Below, one piece after another: positions 47,853-57,180 of a DNA stretch of 64,000 nucleotides. The notes beneath the pieces are model-generated. The model was given only the letters and a program-made list of their open reading frames with translations, was not told the DNA's origin and searched no databases. The translations under genes and the position numbers were made by a program. This DNA is from Seonamhaeicola sp. S2-3 (GTDB lineage Bacteria > Bacteroidota > Bacteroidia > Flavobacteriales > Flavobacteriaceae): contig NZ_CP019389.1 of the NCBI RefSeq assembly GCF_001971785.1, positions 2,677,001 through 2,741,000 of the forward strand, in the 5' to 3' direction. How positions within the stretch are numbered: the stretch's first letter is position 1; the number at the start of each line of letters is the position of its first letter.

Positions 47853-48196
47853 AGTTCAGCCACAGATTTATAGCCTAGATCCTCAGCTGCTACTTCTAGG
47901 TAAGAATCTAATACCAAGGCATCGAGATCTTTTTTAAGCAACAGTTTTTTAAGCTGTTCTATTTCTTTTTGGAGTGCTTTAATTCGTGATATTTCGTCTT
48001 TGGTTTCCACTTTTACTCTGGTGTTCATTAAATCTTTACGATTATACTTTTTAATCCACTCATTGACTGTTGTAGGAGCAATAGAGTAGAGTTTACAAAG
48101 TTCGCTCTTTGTGTGTTTACCTTTACTAAGTTCATCTAGAATTTTTAGTTTAAAGGGTTCTGAATACCGTCTGATTACTTTGTCATTTTTGTACAT
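47825..48196 (-). CDS. IS3-family transposase OrfA
   Basis: A 123-residue HTH protein of the IS3/IS911 OrfA type (RRYSEPFKLKILDELSKGKH ... LCKLYSIAPTTVNEWIKKY), with a leucine-rich coiled coil at about 70-95. It binds the IS ends and supplies the start of the OrfAB fusion. Its frame ends LKKKLSIKP, where A9G (47843-47852 on this strand) allows -1 slippage into OrfB. Confidence 0.9.
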   Translation of the reverse strand: MYKNDKVIRRYSEPFKLKILDELSKGKHTKSELCKLYSIAPTTVNEWIKKYNRKDLMNTRVKVETKDEISRIKALQKEIEQLKKLLLKKDLDALVLDSYLEVAAEDLGYKSVAELKKKLSIKP

Positions 48197-48721
48197 AATG
48201 TTTAAAATTATGTAGCCTTTATTCAGGACGGGTCATATAATGGCATAACGTATCGCTATTAATGTAGTTAATGTCATTACAAAGAAAAAAGTTTAAATAG
48301 GCATCTGCAAATTGTTCATTAAGGTTACTTATGGCTCTATTTAAGTCTGATTCACAAATTCCGCCCGAGCCATTAGAATGTCTAATAACGTGTGCTTTTA
48401 TTGGAATGGAATTAACTATTTTAATACTAGACTTATTAGTTTTATTTGATAAAAATTTTTGTTCAAAAGGAACTAATTGAGGTTTAATAGTATTTAATAA
48501 AGCTATTTCTTCTAATGAAAACTCATTACCGCAGTAAGTGGTGTTATTTTGAGAAGATAAAATACCTGTTGATAATAAAAATATCAACACGGGAAAATAA
48601 ACATTCTTGTAGGCAAATAATTTCATTGGGGCGAAATATTTACTCAAATGTATACCTTATAAAAAAAGATAACTAATAAAACCGTTTAAGCGTAAGATTT
48701 TATGGATATATTAAATTTAGG

Positions 48722-49642
48722 TTAATTAATAATCAGTTTTTTGGTTAAACTTTTATTGTCTTTTGTGTTTAGTTTTACTAAGTAAAAGCCTGTATTTAAA
48801 TTTGATACGTTAATTTTTAAAGGGTGTTGGCTTTCTTTAATTATGATGTTTTTATTAAGATTTCCAATTACGTTGTAAATTTCTATAGTCTTCAATTTAA
48901 TATGTTTTGGAGTAGTTACCGTAATATTATCCTGTGCAGGATTTGGGTAAATTTCAGCATCGTTTAAATTAAATTCCACATTATTTAAAACTGATTTTAA
49001 GGTTATTGTAATGGAGCCTATTTTTTTATTATTAAAAGGCGTTGTGTTTATTAAGCCAGTGATAACATTTTTTGGGGTGGTATCAGGATTGGTAGTAGAA
49101 TATCCAGAACCCTCTTCAGTACCCGCATCATACGGAAATAAATCTATTGAAGCAGAAGTAACCCATGTACCACCATTTCTTAAATCAAAGCTATTAAGTG
49201 TAATAAACCAATCTGGAGTTGGAGCTATCATAGAAATAAGTGTAAGCAAAGGGTAATTTTCATTTACTTGTAAATTATTAATGGTTACAGTGCCTTTAGC
49301 AGCATTTAAATCACCACCATTAATAAATTGGTCTGCATTTGGGTTTAATGTAACTTCAGTTTCAAAAGATGTATAATCTCCGGTTTCGGCAACAGATTCT
49401 ACTCCGGCAGTAGCTATTTGTCCAATTTCTAAAAAGGTATTATTGGTAGCATGTGTAGCACCTACTAAAGTAGACCAATGGGCATTATTGGGTAAATTAA
49501 TGGTACTACATCCATGTATTGGGTCGTTTGTTACAGAATCCCAAATACTTTCAAAAACAATATCATATGAAGCAACACTTTGGCTGAACAAAAAATTGAA
49601 ACTTAAAGCGGAAAATATTAGAACCAAAGTAATTTTTTTCAT
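48722..49642 (-). CDS. Secreted Spondin_N-domain protein with T9SS tail
   Basis: A 306-residue exported protein; the signal peptide ends near residue 20 (LLFSQ). Residues about 24-205 match the Spondin_N pattern: YDIVFESIWDS, HWSTLVGATHATNNTF, GIESVAETGDY-like acidic element, and FPYDAGTEEGSGY. Spondin_N domains in Bacteroidota are putative adhesive or matrix-binding modules. A T9SS sorting domain occupies about 225-306 (AEIYPNPAQDNIT ... TKKLIIN). It is 74 bp downstream of the start of the split protease on the same strand and might once have been upstream of it in one unit. Confidence 0.8.
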   Translation of the reverse strand: MKKITLVLIFSALSFNFLFSQSVASYDIVFESIWDSVTNDPIHGCSTINLPNNAHWSTLVGATHATNNTFLEIGQIATAGVESVAETGDYTSFETEVTLNPNADQFINGGDLNAAKGTVTINNLQVNENYPLLTLISMIAPTPDWFITLNSFDLRNGGTWVTSASIDLFPYDAGTEEGSGYSTTNPDTTPKNVITGLINTTPFNNKKIGSITITLKSVLNNVEFNLNDAEIYPNPAQDNITVTTPKHIKLKTIEIYNVIGNLNKNIIIKESQHPLKINVSNLNTGFYLVKLNTKDNKSLTKKLIIN

Positions 49643-49739
49643 GACATTTATTGTTCATTTGCTCATATTAAAGTCTCTATAATTATAATTGCCTTACAAA
49701 AAATTAGTAGTATTTTTAACCTTGAAATTTAATTAACCA

Positions 49740-50603
49740 ATGCCAGAACAGATTAAAATAATAGAATGCCCTCGTGATGCTATGCAAGGAATAAAACAGT
49801 TTATTCCAACAGCTAAAAAAGTACAATTCATTCAGGCATTATTACGTGTTGGCTTTGATACCATAGATTTTGGCAGTTTTGTTTCGCCCAAGGCTATTCC
49901 GCAAATGGTAGATACGGCAGAGGTTTTATCGCAATTAGATTTAAGTAAAACCACTAGCAAATTACTAGCTATAGTAGCCAATGTTAGAGGCGCTGAAAAT
50001 GCTTGTAAGCATTCTGAAATAAATTATTTAGGATATCCGTTTTCTATTTCAGAAAATTTTCAAATGCGTAATACTCATAAAACCATTGCACAATCTGTTG
50101 ATATATTAAATAACATTTTGGAGTTGGCCTATAAATCTAACAAAGAAGTTGTTGTTTATATTTCTATGGGGTTTGGAAATCCTTACGGCGACCCTTGGAA
50201 TGTTGATATAGTAGGAGAGTGGACCGAAAAACTAAACAAAATGGGAGTTAAAATTCTATCATTAAGTGATACTATTGGCACTTCAACTCCAGAAAGTATA
50301 ACCTATTTGTTTTCAAATTTAATTCCAAAATACACAAATATAGAATTTGGTGCTCATTTGCATACTACACCAAGTACATGGCACGAAAAGGTTGATGCTG
50401 CTTTTAATGCAGGATGTAAACGTTTTGATGGTGCCATACAGGGCTTTGGCGGATGCCCTATGGCTAAAGATGAACTTACAGGTAATATGCCAACAGAAAA
50501 GTTGCTTTCTTATTTTACAGCTAAACACCTTAATTCCTTAAATGCACTTAGTTTTGAAAGTGCTTATAACGAGGCTTCTAAGATTTTTAATATTTACTTC
50601 TAG
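49740..50603 (+). CDS. Hydroxymethylglutaryl-CoA lyase
   Basis: A 287-residue TIM-barrel enzyme splitting HMG-CoA into acetyl-CoA and acetoacetate, the last step of leucine breakdown. It shows the HMGL-like pattern: ECPRDAMQGIKQFIPTAKKV with the catalytic Arg, FGSFVSPKAIPQMVDTAEV, LSLSDTIGTSTPESI, GAHLHTTPSTWHEKVDAAF with His ligands, and the Cys loop GFGGCPMAKDELTGNMPTE. Length is normal for bacterial enzymes. It stands alone, divergent from the Spondin_N gene. Confidence 0.93.
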   Translation: MPEQIKIIECPRDAMQGIKQFIPTAKKVQFIQALLRVGFDTIDFGSFVSPKAIPQMVDTAEVLSQLDLSKTTSKLLAIVANVRGAENACKHSEINYLGYPFSISENFQMRNTHKTIAQSVDILNNILELAYKSNKEVVVYISMGFGNPYGDPWNVDIVGEWTEKLNKMGVKILSLSDTIGTSTPESITYLFSNLIPKYTNIEFGAHLHTTPSTWHEKVDAAFNAGCKRFDGAIQGFGGCPMAKDELTGNMPTEKLLSYFTAKHLNSLNALSFESAYNEASKIFNIYF

Positions 50604-50801
50604 TTTTAGGTGTGTTTCATATGTATAAAGTAAAAATAGAGGTGTATAGTTATGTTATTAAGCTTTAAAAACACGTGTTTTCTAGTTTTTATTAATAATC
50701 ATTTAAAGGCAATTGTTAAATAAAACCTAAAGTTTAAAATCTATTAAACCATCAATATCTGTTTTAGTCTAATATTGCAACTAACTTAAACTATATTTAG
50801 A

Positions 50802-53564
50802 TTGAAAACATTACTACCACTACTGTTTCTATTATTTTCAGTATCAATATTTGCTCAAAGATTTACCCTAGAAGGTATTGTAAAAGATAAAAATGACATT
50901 ACTTTAGAAGCCGCAACAGTTTATTTACAAGACGTTAAAGATAGTGTTGTTGTAGCCTACGGAATTACCAATAAAGATGGTAAATTTTCTATAAGAGTAA
51001 ATGCCGAAACATCTTCTTCAATTTTATTTAATATTGGGTATTTAGGCTATAAACCATACTCTAAAGAAATACAAGTTCCTAAAACAGATATATTAGATGT
51101 TGGATTTATTATTCTAGAAGAAGAAATAGAACAACTAAATTCCATTTCAATTATAGCAAGAACGCCTCCTGTAGTTATAAAAAAAGATACCATAGAATAT
51201 AATGCCGATAGTTTTAAAACTTTACCTAATGATAGAGCAGAAGATTTATTAAAAAAATTACCAGGAGTAGAAATTGATACAGATGGTAATATAACCGTTA
51301 ATGGTATTGAAGTAGAGGCTGTTAATGTAGATGGTATGCGCTTTTTTGGTGAAAAAAGTGGAGATATAGCCTTAAAAAACTTACCAAGTAATGTGATTAG
51401 TAAAGTACAGGTAACCGATTATAAAACCGATAGGCAAAAATTTACTGGCGAAGAATCTGATTCTGGAACTAAAGAAATTAATTTAAAAATTAAAAAAGGT
51501 AAGAATACTGCTTTTTTTGGTGATGTTAATCTTGGTTATGGAACCGATGAAAAATACCAAGCCAACGCAAATTTATTTCAGTTAATTTCAGGTAAACAAA
51601 TAGGTTTAATTTCAGGCACTAATAATATTAATATGAAAAGAGGCTTTAATGCCTTACCAAATGCACGTTCTAGCAAAGGCTATATAGAATCAGATTTTTT
51701 AGGTGCCAATTACTCTAAAGGTAAATGGAATGAAACCAGAGTAAACGGTAATTATAACTTTAATGCTAATAATGAAGACCATGAAAGCAGAAGGTATAGA
51801 GAAAACTTTTTACCCGATTTAAATTATATAACAGAAACAGAAAGTAACAGTAGTAGTGATACCGATAGCCATAACGGAAGAATGGATGTACAACTAATAA
51901 TTCCATCAAAAAATAAACTATCAAGAGCTAGAGTACGATTGTCAAATGATTTTGAGTTTAATAGTAGTACATCTGATAATTTTTCGCAATCTAGTACAAC
52001 TTCAAAATCTGTTGATGATGATTTAATAAGCGATTACTTTTCAAATAGTACATCAACATCTACAAACAACCAATTTAAAAATAGTTTTAGAGTTACTTCA
52101 AGCTCAGGTAAAGGAATTGATTTTTTTAGTGTTGCATTAAACACAACATTTAATAACTCTAATTCTGAAGCTAATAACTTTTCAGAAAATGTTCTGTATG
52201 AAAAAGATGAAACCATTACACAAGATCAAATTCAAGATACAGACAATCTTAACTCTAATATAAATTTAAATGCTATTTGGGTAAAAGAATTATTTCCTAA
52301 TTTCAGGATAATGCCAAAGTATAACGCTACGGTAAACCATAATAAAAACGAAAAATACGTTTATGATTTTGATGAAGATGATGCCGATTATACTAGTTTT
52401 AATGATGTGCAAAGTTTTGAAAGTAAATACATTACAACAACTTTAAAACCAGCTTTAAGGCTAAGGTATGAATACAAAGATATACGCTTTGAGGTAGAAG
52501 GGGCTTACACCAATACATACAGAAAATTTACTGATGAGTTAATTAATGAACGTAATTTCAATGCAGATTTTGATTTTTTCACCTATTCAGGAAGAATACG
52601 TTATAGAGATAAAAATGGGTATAAAAGAATAGATTTAAGGTATGGACAAAGTGTAGATTTACCATCTTCATCCCAACTGCAACCCGTTGAAGATGTTAGT
52701 AATATTACCCACATTAAAGTTGGGAATCCTTTGTTAAACCCAGAAGTAAATCATTCTTTAAGATTTGAGTACCAAAATAATTTAGCGTATAATAACATTA
52801 ATATAACTGGTAGTGCCAAAGCAGATTTTGTTAATGATAAAATAATTAATTCTACATTAACTAATGAAGATTTAATAAAGTACACTACTTATACCAATAT
52901 TGATGGCGATTATTCTTTATCTGGAAATACAGCAATTTCTAAATCTTATTACAGTAAAAAAACAAACCTCAATTTAAATTTCAGATTTTCTGCTAGCTAT
53001 AAAAACAACATCTCTTTACAAAATGGAGTAAAATTTACAGCTAAAAATACCACTTTAAAACCATCGTTTTCTTTTAGATATGCCTATGATAGTAAATTAG
53101 ATTTAACAGCCACTTATAGCTATTCTACAAACCACACAATTTTTGATACAGATGCCTTTAGCGATACAGATTATTTTGTTCAAAATTTAAGATTTGAAGC
53201 CTCGGTATTTTTCTTAAAAAATGCATTTTTCTCAAATAAAGTAGCCTATAACTATAACAGTAGGGTTGGTGATGAATTTGATGGAGATGCCGTATTTTGG
53301 AATGCAGGTTTAGGAGTACAACTATGGAATAATAAAGCTACATTAACTCTTGTTGGGTATGATATTTTAGATATGAATAATGGCTTTAGTAGATCTGTTA
53401 CAGAAACCTATATTCAAGACATTGAAAACAAAATTTTAAAGCAATATTTCATGGCAACTTTTGTTTACAAGTTTGGTAGAATTGCAGGTCAAAACATGAA
53501 CATAAGAAGCGATAGAGGCAGCCGTAGAGGAGGTTATGGAGGGCGTTCTGGTCGTGGTAGATAA
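50802..53564 (+). CDS. TonB-receptor-like outer-membrane beta-barrel protein with Arg/Gly-rich tail
   Basis: A 920-residue outer-membrane protein. A signal peptide (MKTLLPLLFLLFSVSIFAQ) starts from TTG at 50802; no suitable ATG precedes it. A CarboxypepD_reg-like domain covers about 20-105 and a plug-like domain about 130-230 (RAEDLLKKLPGVEIDTDG, KLPGVEI being typical). An OMP_b-brl_3 barrel fills the rest. It lacks SusC features and a SusD partner, so the cargo is unknown. The C-terminus is unusual: after the barrel, about 25 residues of RGG type (RGSRRGGYGGRSGRGR) replace the normal aromatic end. It is followed by guaB after 118 bp. Confidence 0.85.
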   Translation: MKTLLPLLFLLFSVSIFAQRFTLEGIVKDKNDITLEAATVYLQDVKDSVVVAYGITNKDGKFSIRVNAETSSSILFNIGYLGYKPYSKEIQVPKTDILDVGFIILEEEIEQLNSISIIARTPPVVIKKDTIEYNADSFKTLPNDRAEDLLKKLPGVEIDTDGNITVNGIEVEAVNVDGMRFFGEKSGDIALKNLPSNVISKVQVTDYKTDRQKFTGEESDSGTKEINLKIKKGKNTAFFGDVNLGYGTDEKYQANANLFQLISGKQIGLISGTNNINMKRGFNALPNARSSKGYIESDFLGANYSKGKWNETRVNGNYNFNANNEDHESRRYRENFLPDLNYITETESNSSSDTDSHNGRMDVQLIIPSKNKLSRARVRLSNDFEFNSSTSDNFSQSSTTSKSVDDDLISDYFSNSTSTSTNNQFKNSFRVTSSSGKGIDFFSVALNTTFNNSNSEANNFSENVLYEKDETITQDQIQDTDNLNSNINLNAIWVKELFPNFRIMPKYNATVNHNKNEKYVYDFDEDDADYTSFNDVQSFESKYITTTLKPALRLRYEYKDIRFEVEGAYTNTYRKFTDELINERNFNADFDFFTYSGRIRYRDKNGYKRIDLRYGQSVDLPSSSQLQPVEDVSNITHIKVGNPLLNPEVNHSLRFEYQNNLAYNNINITGSAKADFVNDKIINSTLTNEDLIKYTTYTNIDGDYSLSGNTAISKSYYSKKTNLNLNFRFSASYKNNISLQNGVKFTAKNTTLKPSFSFRYAYDSKLDLTATYSYSTNHTIFDTDAFSDTDYFVQNLRFEASVFFLKNAFFSNKVAYNYNSRVGDEFDGDAVFWNAGLGVQLWNNKATLTLVGYDILDMNNGFSRSVTETYIQDIENKILKQYFMATFVYKFGRIAGQNMNIRSDRGSRRGGYGGRSGRGR

Positions 53565-53648
53565 TTACATTTGCTTCTTTTAATTTTATAATTAAATGTT
53601 AAATAAGAGTTAAGTTTAAAAGAGGTGTTATATCTTAGATAATAGTTG

Positions 53649-53656
53649 TATATTTG
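53649..53656 (+). promoter_or_regulatory. Candidate -7 box of the guaB promoter
   Basis: TATATTTG matches the Bacteroidota TANNTTTG element, 26 bp before the guaB start. No TTTG -33 match at the usual spacing was seen. Confidence 0.4.
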
Positions 53657-53682
53657 CACGCAATTATTAATGTAATTGCATC

Positions 53683-55155
53683 ATGACTGCACATCAAAAC
53701 AAGATAGTAGGAGAAGGCTTAACCTACGATGACGTCCTTTTAGTTCCAGCATTTTCTGAAGTTCTTCCACGCGAAGTCAATATTCAAACCAAATTCACTC
53801 GTAACATCACCATTAATGTGCCTATTATTTCGGCAGCTATGGATACTGTTACCGAAAGTAAAATGGCTATTGCCATGGCCCAAGAAGGTGGTATTGGGGT
53901 ACTTCATAAAAATATGACTATTGAGGCTCAAGCCACTAAGGTAAGACGTGTTAAACGTGCCGAAAGTGGTATGATAATAGATCCTGTTACATTGCCGCTT
54001 AATGCTGTTGTAGCAGACGCTAAACGTGCTATGGCAGAACACAGTATTGGAGGTATTCCTATTGTTGCTAAAGACGGTACTTTAAAAGGTATAGTTACCA
54101 ATCGAGATTTACGTTTTGAGCATAAAAATGAAAAACCAATTGTAGAGGTAATGACAGGCGAAAACCTAATTACAGCTCCTATTGGTACATCATTATCCGA
54201 TGCAGAAATTATTCTTCAAGAGCATAAAATTGAAAAACTACTTATAGTAGATGATAATTATAAACTATCCGGATTAATTACCTTTAGAGATATTACCAAA
54301 GTAACTCAGAAACCCATTGCTAACAAAGATGGATATGGGCGTTTACGTGTAGCGGCAGCTTTAGGTGTTACTGCTGATGCTGTAGAACGTGCCGAAGCTT
54401 TAGTTGAAGCAGGTGTTGATGCAGTTGTAATAGATACTGCTCATGGGCATACCAAAGGGGTGGTAGCTGTGTTAAAAGAAATAAAACAAAAATTTCCACA
54501 ACTTGACGTTGTTGTTGGAAATATTGCCACAGGTGCAGCAGCAAAATATTTGGTTGAAGCTGGAGCAGATGCCGTAAAAGTAGGTATTGGTCCAGGTTCT
54601 ATTTGTACTACGCGTGTAGTAGCGGGAGTTGGGTTCCCACAGTTTTCGGCTGTTTTAGAAGTTGCTGCAGCCATTAAAGGCTCTGGTGTTCCAGTAATTG
54701 CAGACGGAGGTATTCGTTATACGGGCGATATTCCTAAAGCTATTGCTGCTGGTGCAGATTCTGTAATGCTTGGTTCGCTTTTAGCAGGAACTAAAGAATC
54801 TCCAGGAGAAACCATAATTTATGAAGGGAGAAAATTTAAATCTTATAGAGGAATGGGGTCTGTAGAAGCCATGAAACAAGGTAGTAAAGACCGCTATTTT
54901 CAAGATGTTGAAGATGATATTAAAAAATTAGTTCCAGAAGGTATTGTAGGGCGTGTGCCTTACAAAGGTGATTTGTATGAAAGTATTCATCAATTTATTG
55001 GTGGATTAAGAGCTGGTATGGGATACTGTGGCGCTAAAGATATTGAGACTTTAAAAGAAAACGGCCAATTTGTTAAAATTACTGCAAGTGGTATTAATGA
55101 AAGTCATCCGCATGATGTTACCATTACTAAAGAGTCTCCAAATTATTCTAGATAA
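53683..55155 (+). CDS. guaB: IMP dehydrogenase
   Basis: A 490-residue cytoplasmic enzyme oxidising IMP to XMP with NAD+, the committed step to GMP. The barrel begins [20 protein letters not shown]. Two CBS domains (about 95-210, [20 protein letters not shown] and [20 protein letters not shown]) are inserted in it. The catalytic loop [15 protein letters not shown] carries Cys308, and the flap [26 protein letters not shown] is complete. A terminator follows 20 bp after the stop, so it is monocistronic. Confidence 0.98.
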   Translation: MTAHQNKIVGEGLTYDDVLLVPAFSEVLPREVNIQTKFTRNITINVPIISAAMDTVTESKMAIAMAQEGGIGVLHKNMTIEAQATKVRRVKRAESGMIIDPVTLPLNAVVADAKRAMAEHSIGGIPIVAKDGTLKGIVTNRDLRFEHKNEKPIVEVMTGENLITAPIGTSLSDAEIILQEHKIEKLLIVDDNYKLSGLITFRDITKVTQKPIANKDGYGRLRVAAALGVTADAVERAEALVEAGVDAVVIDTAHGHTKGVVAVLKEIKQKFPQLDVVVGNIATGAAAKYLVEAGADAVKVGIGPGSICTTRVVAGVGFPQFSAVLEVAAAIKGSGVPVIADGGIRYTGDIPKAIAAGADSVMLGSLLAGTKESPGETIIYEGRKFKSYRGMGSVEAMKQGSKDRYFQDVEDDIKKLVPEGIVGRVPYKGDLYESIHQFIGGLRAGMGYCGAKDIETLKENGQFVKITASGINESHPHDVTITKESPNYSR

Positions 55156-55177
55156 AAAAAAGTAGTAGTATAGAGAA

Positions 55178-55210
55178 CAAAAAGGCTATCAAATTTTGAT
55201 AGCTTTTTTG
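55178..55210 (+). terminator. Terminator of guaB
   Basis: AAAGGCTATCAAA pairs with TTTGATAGC followed by TTTTTTGTTTTT. The stem is about 9-10 bp with a tiny loop. Confidence 0.85.
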
Positions 55211-55280
55211 TTTTTAATACCCTTCCATTAAATAGCTTTAATAAATTTTTTTTTTGGTAATGTAAAAATTATTTTTATTT

Positions 55281-55318
55281 TTGGTTGACCAATTTAGTTA
55301 ACCAGTTTGGTTAACCAA
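55281..55318. promoter_or_regulatory. Three tandem 12-bp palindromes, likely FadR-type (GntR) operators
   Basis: TTGGTTGACCAA (55281-55292), TTAGTTAACCAG (55294-55305) and TTGGTTAACCAA (55307-55318) repeat with an exact 13-bp period. The core TTGGT-NN-ACCAA is the arrangement bound by uronate regulators of the GntR/FadR subfamily such as UxuR. They lie 20 bp before the PL6 start codon, and a FadR-type regulator gene stands 1.2 kb downstream. Binding is inferred. Confidence 0.65.
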
Positions 55319-55337
55319 CTTTTAAACTAAACTAAAA

Positions 55338-55658
55338 ATGAAAAAAATTACTATACCCTCACAGGTAATATGTGGGTTATTCTTATTGTTTATTACCTCA
55401 AATGTCTTTTCTCAAAACATTACTTATAACATTGATGATCCTGAAAAATTACGGGATGTAATCTACCAACCAGGAGATGTTATCATACTAAAAAACGGTA
55501 CTTATGATACCGATGAACGTATGCGGTTTCTAGGTTCTGGTACAGCTGAAAATCCAGTTACTTTTAGAGCAGAAACACCTGGTGGTGTTATTTTTACTGG
55601 AGGTCCAAGATTAACTATTGGTGGTGAAACAGATGATGACACAGGAGAAGTAATGTAG
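55338..55658 (+). pseudogene. N-terminal stub of a PL6 alginate lyase
   Basis: The 106-residue frame has a signal peptide ending NVFSQ. It continues with the beginning of a PL6 parallel beta-helix: PEKLRDVIYQPGDVIILKNG, TYDTDERMRFLGSGTAENPV and FRAETPGGVIFTGG. It stops after TIGGETDDD, where family members run on for hundreds of residues. The active-site part of the helix is therefore absent. PL6 enzymes are alginate or chondroitin lyases; alginate fits the neighbouring PL7, SDR and MFS remains. The stub keeps its promoter region with three operator-like palindromes and may still be transcribed. Confidence 0.75.
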
Positions 55659-55783
55659 ATAATGTATTCAAAAAACATGCAATTACATTTGAAGCAGGAG
55701 AGTATGAAAGTGTTATAATTTTTGCTACTAACTCGGGTGTTGAATGTAGATTAGATGCTTTCGATATCTCAGTAAAACAATAA
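55652..55783 (+). pseudogene. C-terminal gene fragment, beta-rich, family uncertain
   Basis: In a different frame from the PL6 stub, overlapping its end, about 43 residues read NVDNVFKKHAITFEAGEYES and on to RLDAFDISVKQ before a TAA. The pattern looks like the last strands of a beta-sandwich carbohydrate-binding domain. It has no start and is probably the end of another gene joined here by deletion. Confidence 0.5.
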
Positions 55784-55805
55784 TAAATATCTAAATTTTA
55801 ATATT

Positions 55806-56111
55806 ATGGATAATAAACTAAATAAGAAATTCAATAGCGGAATTTTAGCACTATTGTTTATGTTTTTATGACTTATATCATGTTATGATAGTGGTTACGA
55901 AGAGTTCGTTCCTCCAACAGGAAATGTAAACAATATTCAGCCTAATACGTTATTTACAACAAGTACTAGTGCAGATGATAATTTAACAGTAGTATTTAGA
56001 AGTTATTCTACCGATGCCGTATCGTATTTGTGGGATTTTGGAGATAGCAACATTTCAACAGAGGTTAATCCATCACACACATATGCTGCAGCAGGTACTT
56101 ATAATAAGTAA
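55806..56111 (+). pseudogene. PKD-domain lipoprotein, truncated and with internal stop
   Basis: From ATG 55806 a signal peptide reads ILALLFMFL, then TGA (55869-55871), then LISCYDSGYEEFVPPTGNV with a lipobox Cys. A PKD domain start follows (VSYLWDFGDSNISTEVNPSH) and ends TYAAAGTYNK at a stop, in the middle of the PKD fold. The protein is thus broken twice. Such PKD lipoproteins commonly accompany SusCD in flavobacterial alginate loci. Confidence 0.7.
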
Positions 56112-56253
56112 TGAGTATAAGGTTTACGAAAGTATCCATATGCGTAAGTGGGGTATTTTTGAAAATTATTTTAAAGCCGGAAATTATTTTCAATCTAGAG
56201 ATGAAGGTGCTTACTCTAAGGTTAGGTTTTATAAGTTAAAAGTTAGTAATTAA
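56107..56253 (+). pseudogene. C-terminal fragment of a PL7-like alginate lyase
   Basis: The frame overlaps the end of the PKD remnant and gives about 48 residues (SNEYKVYESIHMRKWGIFEN, then YFKAGNYFQSRDEGAYSKV, FYKLKVSN). The YFKAGNY...VRFYKLKV end is that of the PL7/alginate-lyase-2 jelly roll, whose final strands contain the YFKAGxY motif. Everything before is missing. It seems joined directly to the PKD gene by deletion. Confidence 0.65.
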
Positions 56254-56473
56254 AGTGTTAATGAAATTAAAGAGAATGTTTTTAAATTTTGTTAATAGTA
56301 TTAGTAAAACTCTGTTAAACATATGATTTTACCATTTAACCAATTTTGTACATTTACTAATGTTTTTTAACACTTTAATTGATGTTAAATATTAAATATT
56401 TAGTTAATAACCAAAGGTATAGTTGTTAGGGAATAGCATCTGTTTAAACAGTCTCTTGTATAAATTTTAAAAT

Positions 56474-57178
56474 ATGAAAATAGAAGCAATTTCTTTAGGT
56501 GATAATAAAGAAATACAAAACCAAATAATCGCCAATATTAGAGATTTAATAAATTATAAAAACCTTGAGCCAGGTGATAAATTGCCATCTGAAAGGATGT
56601 TAGCCGAAAAATTTGGGGTTACAAGAAGTAATGTACGTGATGCAATACAAAAATTAGAGTTTTATGGACTTTTAAAATCTATTCCACAAAGCGGAACTTT
56701 TGTTGAGAACATTGGGGTTATTGCCTTAAATGGTATGATTGAGTATATCTTAGATTTAGAAGAACCAGATTTTAAATCGTTGGTAGAAACCAGAATTTTG
56801 TTAGAGCTTAAAACAGTACGTTTAGCTTCATTAAGAAGAACAGATAAAGATTTAAAAAAAATTAAAGAATCTTTAGATGCTTATGAAACTAAAGTGTTAT
56901 CAGGTAAAGATGCTGTTCAAGAAGATTTATTATTTCATCTAGCTATTGCAAAAGCAAGTGGAAATAGTTCTATAAATGCATTGATGTTAAGTATAACACC
57001 AAAAATTATAGTCAATTTTAATAAATATCACGTTTGCGATAAAAACCAAGCCTTTATTGGTATTCAAGAACATAAAGATATATATGAAGCTATTGAAACC
57101 CAAAAACCTGCCTTAGCTAAAGAAAAAATGAAAGTTCATTTTAAAGCACTGTACCAATACTGCTATAATGTTCAATAA
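56474..57178 (+). CDS. FadR-subfamily GntR regulator, probably of the former alginate locus
   Basis: A 234-residue cytoplasmic regulator that appears intact. The winged helix is at about 12-78 (LEPGDKLPSERMLAEKFGVT, RSNVRDAIQKLEFYGLLKS), and an FCD effector domain covers about 95-230 (LVETRILLELKTVRLASLRR ... DLLFHLAIAKASGNSSINAL). FCD-type regulators of uronate metabolism release DNA on binding a sugar acid. It lies amid alginate-gene remnants, and TTGGTTAACCAA palindromes stand upstream. It now seems an orphan; its remaining targets may be elsewhere in the genome. Confidence 0.85.
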   Translation: MKIEAISLGDNKEIQNQIIANIRDLINYKNLEPGDKLPSERMLAEKFGVTRSNVRDAIQKLEFYGLLKSIPQSGTFVENIGVIALNGMIEYILDLEEPDFKSLVETRILLELKTVRLASLRRTDKDLKKIKESLDAYETKVLSGKDAVQEDLLFHLAIAKASGNSSINALMLSITPKIIVNFNKYHVCDKNQAFIGIQEHKDIYEAIETQKPALAKEKMKVHFKALYQYCYNVQ

Positions 57179-57180
57179 AA

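Larger units (their letters stand above)
46935..48235 (-). mobile_element. IS3-family insertion sequence with TAT target duplication
   Basis: A 1301-bp element with 25-bp terminal repeats at 46935-46959 and 48211-48235, sharing 20 positions including the core GTCCTGAA and GGCTACA. The ends are TG...CA. TAT stands on both sides (46932-46934 and 48236-48238), the 3-bp duplication expected of IS3. It encodes OrfA and OrfB with a slippery A9G between them and appears intact. It lies inside the M43 protease gene in the same orientation. Confidence 0.92.
45397..48626 (-). pseudogene. Secreted M43 (pappalysin-like) metalloprotease with T9SS tail, split by an insertion sequence
   Basis: The 5' part (48626 down to 48236) encodes signal peptide MKLFAYKNVYFPVLIFLLST and a pro-region ending INSDTLCHY. 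The 3' part (46934 down to 45397) resumes KKGNEGDLIDEIN and carries the zinc motif AHEMGHFFSLIHTH, the GNIMSY Met-turn, a PKD domain, a MAM-like domain and a T9SS sorting domain. Removing the IS and one TAT copy restores a single open frame across the junction. The zinc motif has Ser where M43 usually has Gly. The start at 48626 is preferred to one 21 bp upstream because it begins the signal peptide. The 3' frame could be expressed only as a fragment without signal peptide. Confidence 0.88.

Noticed and set aside
55338-55658. Intact small secreted protein instead of a PL6 stub
   Set aside because: The sequence breaks off in the middle of a beta-helix repeat and is followed by other truncated alginate genes, so truncation is more likely than a functional short form.
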